Below are positions 61,247-64,000 of a DNA stretch of 64,000 nucleotides, piece after piece (within the stretch, counting starts at the first letter, position 1; each line of letters starts with the position of its first letter). Under the pieces are notes generated by a model, which worked only from the letters and a program-made list of their open reading frames with translations, ran no database searches and had not been told where the DNA came from. The stretch lies in NCBI RefSeq assembly GCF_024346715.1, contig NZ_AP024852.1:2604001-2668000 (forward strand), written 5' to 3'. This DNA comes from Photobacterium swingsii. Lineage in GTDB: Bacteria > Pseudomonadota > Gammaproteobacteria > Enterobacterales > Vibrionaceae. A program made the position numbers and the translations under genes.

Positions 61247-64000
61247 ATGTCTGAACAAAACTATATCTATAAAACACTAGACGGTAATGAAGCCGCCGCA
61301 TCCATCGCTTACCGTTGTAATGAAGTGATTGGTATCTACCCCATCACTCCTTCTTCTCCGATGTCTGAAGCTTGTGAGACATGGGAAAGCCAATCAAAGA
61401 AAAACCTTTGGGGACAAGTTCCTCGAGTGATTGAAATGCAATCTGAGGGCGGCGCAGCAGGTGCTGTTCACGGTGCATTAATGGCTGGCTCATTGGCCAC
61501 AACCTTTACTTCATCTCAGGGATTGCTTCTAAAAATCCCTAACATGTACAAGATTGCTGGCGAATTAACCCCCTTCGTTATGCATGTTGCTGCCCGTACT
61601 CTCGCCACCCATGCTCTGTCTATTTTTGGCGATCATTCCGATGTGATGGCAGTGCGCCAAACTGGTTTTGCCATGCTAGCAGCCAACTCTGTCCAGCAAG
61701 CCCATGACTTCTCGCTGATCGCACAAGCATCAACGCTTGATAGCCGTATTCCTTTCGTGCACTTTTTTGATGGTTTCCGTACCTCTCACGAGATCAACAA
61801 GATCGCCATGATCAACGATGACACCATCACTGAGATGATCGATCAAGATGCGGTTGATGCATTTCATCAGCGCGGTCTTACGCCTGATGCACCGAGTATC
61901 CGTGGTACCGCACAAAATCCTGATACCTTCTTCCAGTCTCGAGAAGCTGCCAACTCATTCTATACGGCGTGTCCAGATACCGTCGCAGATAACATGGCGA
62001 AGTTTGCCAAGCTCACTGGCCGTGAATACAAACTGTTTGATTACTACGGTCATCCAGAAGCCACTAACATCATCATTGTGATGGGCTCTGCTACCTCGAC
62101 TGTTCAACAAGCCGTTGATCATCAATTACAAGCAGGCCAAAAAGTGGGCGTGCTCAACGTTCACCTGTACCGCCCATTTTCATTAAAGCACTTCCTACAA
62201 GTGCTGCCTGCCAGTGTAAAAAACATTGCGGTGCTCGATCGCACCAAAGAACCAGGTGCAATGGGCGAGCCGCTTTACCTTGATGTAGTAGCAAGCCTCA
62301 CTCAAGCCGTTGCGGCACAGACGCTTAGCCAACTTCCTCGAATTATGGGTGGACGTTACGGCTTATCATCAAAAGAGTTCAACCCAAGCCATGCCAATGC
62401 GATCTTTACTGCAATGGCAGAAGATCGTTTACATCATAATTTTACTGTTGGTATTACCGATGACATCACGCACCTCTCTTTGCCTGTTAAAACGCAAATT
62501 GATGCCGAGCCAAGCTCTCGCCTTCGTGCACTATTTTATGGTTTAGGCGCAGATGGCACCGTCAGTGCCAACAAAAACACCATCAAGATCATTGGTGAAA
62601 ATACAGATTTACACGCCCAAGGTTACTTCGTCTACGACTCGAAAAAATCAGGCGGTACGACTGTCTCGCACTTACGAATCGATCAACATCCCGTCGAAGC
62701 TCCCTATTTAATCGAGCAAGCAGAGTTCATTGCCTGCCACCAATTCCAATTCATCAATAAATTGGAAATGGTCGAACGTGCAGCACCGCAAGCAACATTA
62801 CTGCTTAACAGCCCTCACTCGGCTGAAAACGTATGGCAATACCTGCCCCGCGAAGTACAGCAGCAAATCATTGATAAACAGCTATCTCTGTATGTGATTG
62901 ATGCTGTCTCGCTAGCGCGCGAGCTCGGGTTAAAAAATCGCATTAATACCATCATGCAAGCGGGTTTCTTTGCATTAAGCGAGATGATGCCAACCGAACA
63001 AGCGCTCGGAAAACTCAATCAAGCAATTGAACAATCGTACAGCAAGCGTGGCCCTGCCATTGTCGAAGCGAACCAAAAAGCCGTGGCGGCCACCGTTGCC
63101 CGTATTGAGCAAGTGACGATTCCAAGCACAGTCACCAGCACTTTCTCTCGCCCTGCGGTTGTTAGCGAGCGCGCCCCCGATCTCGTCAAACATGTCAGTG
63201 CCATGATGATGGCAGACAAAGGTGATTTACTCCCAGTCAGCGCTTTCCCTGTTGATGGCACATGGCCAACCGCCACCAGCCAATGGGAAAAACGTAACAT
63301 AGCGCAAGAAATCCCAGTATGGGAAGAAGACCTTTGTACCCAATGTAATATCTGTACTTTGGTCTGCCCACACGCCGCAATCAGAGCAAAAGCCGTCAAC
63401 GCTGATGACTTAACCGATGCACCTGAAGGCTTTAAAGTCACAGAATACAAACAACGTGACTTCAAAGGGCAGCAATACACTCTGCAGGTTTCACCGCAAG
63501 ACTGTACTGGTTGTAATCTCTGTACCATGGCTTGTCCTGCAAGTGATAAAGACGATCCAAGCCTTAAGGCCATCAACTTGCAGCCAAAAGTTGAACACAT
63601 TGAAAGCCAAACAGAAAACTACCAGTTCTTCACTGAACTGCCTGAACTTGCTCGCATCGATATTAAACGCATCGATGCACGTAGCAGCCAACTGTTACAA
63701 CCTTTGTTTGAGTTCTCTGGCGCCTGTTCAGGCTGTGGTGAAACCTCATATATCAAACTGCTGACTCAGCTATTTGGTGATCGTATGTTAATCGCCAATG
63801 CAACAGGCTGCTCTTCTATCTACGGTGGTAACTTACCAACAACGCCGTATGCGGTAGACAAAAACGGCCGTGGTCCTGCGTGGGCAAACTCTCTATTTGA
63901 AGACAACGCTGAATTTGGTTTGGGTATGCGTCTTGCACTCAACAGTAAACGCGATCGTGTATTGCATTTATTGGAACAAGTTGCCGATGTGATCCCAACC
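61247..64000 (+). CDS. nifJ: Pyruvate:ferredoxin (flavodoxin) oxidoreductase NifJ, 5' part (runs off the right edge)
   Basis: The first 918 residues of a protein usually about 1170-1200 long that converts pyruvate and CoA to acetyl-CoA, CO2 and reduced ferredoxin or flavodoxin. Domain I begins 'LDGNEAAASIAYRCNEVIGI' and 'YPITPSSPMSE', and a threonine in the early 'AFTSSQGLLL'-like loop binds pyruvate. Two 4Fe-4S motifs occur (CTQCNICTLVCP, CTGCNLCTMACP), then the TPP domain starts 'FEFSGACSGCGETSYIKLL' and 'ANATGCSSIYGGN'. GGAG lies 7 bases ahead of the ATG. I translated it by eye and saw no in-frame stop. It may share regulation with hcp. Confidence 0.93.
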   Translation, partial: MSEQNYIYKTLDGNEAAASIAYRCNEVIGIYPITPSSPMSEACETWESQSKKNLWGQVPRVIEMQSEGGAAGAVHGALMAGSLATTFTSSQGLLLKIPNMYKIAGELTPFVMHVAARTLATHALSIFGDHSDVMAVRQTGFAMLAANSVQQAHDFSLIAQASTLDSRIPFVHFFDGFRTSHEINKIAMINDDTITEMIDQDAVDAFHQRGLTPDAPSIRGTAQNPDTFFQSREAANSFYTACPDTVADNMAKFAKLTGREYKLFDYYGHPEATNIIIVMGSATSTVQQAVDHQLQAGQKVGVLNVHLYRPFSLKHFLQVLPASVKNIAVLDRTKEPGAMGEPLYLDVVASLTQAVAAQTLSQLPRIMGGRYGLSSKEFNPSHANAIFTAMAEDRLHHNFTVGITDDITHLSLPVKTQIDAEPSSRLRALFYGLGADGTVSANKNTIKIIGENTDLHAQGYFVYDSKKSGGTTVSHLRIDQHPVEAPYLIEQAEFIACHQFQFINKLEMVERAAPQATLLLNSPHSAENVWQYLPREVQQQIIDKQLSLYVIDAVSLARELGLKNRINTIMQAGFFALSEMMPTEQALGKLNQAIEQSYSKRGPAIVEANQKAVAATVARIEQVTIPSTVTSTFSRPAVVSERAPDLVKHVSAMMMADKGDLLPVSAFPVDGTWPTATSQWEKRNIAQEIPVWEEDLCTQCNICTLVCPHAAIRAKAVNADDLTDAPEGFKVTEYKQRDFKGQQYTLQVSPQDCTGCNLCTMACPASDKDDPSLKAINLQPKVEHIESQTENYQFFTELPELARIDIKRIDARSSQLLQPLFEFSGACSGCGETSYIKLLTQLFGDRMLIANATGCSSIYGGNLPTTPYAVDKNGRGPAWANSLFEDNAEFGLGMRLALNSKRDRVLHLLEQVADVIPT

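Overview
The window reads as chromosomal DNA of a marine gammaproteobacterium of the Vibrionaceae, most like Photobacterium or Vibrio. This is inferred from gene content and synteny, not from a database search. The pointers are motY divergent from the RNase T gene, a FadL porin followed by a VolA-type lipase, a GbpA chitin-binding monooxygenase, an Rnf complex with a repeat-rich RnfC, and paired Mn-type and Fe-type superoxide dismutases. Gene order looks intact. I see no phage, insertion sequence, integrase or CRISPR array.

Region by region. (1) Positions 1-4718, minus strand: one end of a Tad (Flp) pilus locus, tadE-tadF-tadG-flp-tadV-rcpC-rcpA, running off the left edge. (2) 5339-6487: an iron-dependent alcohol dehydrogenase. 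(3) 6796-14270, minus strand: an eight-gene CS1/CFA-I-type (alternative chaperone-usher) fimbrial operon. Its usher carries a C-terminal LysM-like domain, and its last four products share a two-cysteine signature. This is the most unusual part of the window. (4) 14860-16374: gbpA. (5) 16859-20591: an OFA-family transporter followed by a YpdA/YpdB-type pyruvate-sensing two-component system, with three 20-bp-spaced direct repeats ahead of the transporter that look like the regulator's binding sites. (6) 20640-21096: two tRNA-Ser genes followed by relics of further tRNA-like 3' ends. (7) 21328-28015: mscM, alaE, and pepE with a DcuC-family carrier.

(8) 28447-36044: rnfABCDGE, nth and gloA. (9) 36161-39113: a Fur-box-preceded sodA with an unknown partner gene, then motY/rnt. 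(10) 39383-45381: fadL-volA, a peroxiredoxin and an NhaC/YuiF-like carrier. (11) 45666-51616: a receiver-TPR protein and a 1524-residue BvgS-like hybrid kinase. (12) 51685-56361: grxD, sodB, asd and nhaC. (13) 56759-59175: yjiH-yjiG with an M20 carboxypeptidase. (14) 59747-64000: a short (class III-like) hybrid-cluster protein gene behind an FNR-type box, and nifJ running off the right edge.

Together the genes describe a motile bacterium with Na+-type flagellar motor parts that attaches to surfaces and chitin. It switches between respiration and anaerobic pyruvate metabolism (NifJ, Hcp, Rnf, DcuC, YpdAB) and invests in oxidative-stress defence. Coordinates use the start codon I judged most likely, which is often internal to the longest open frame.
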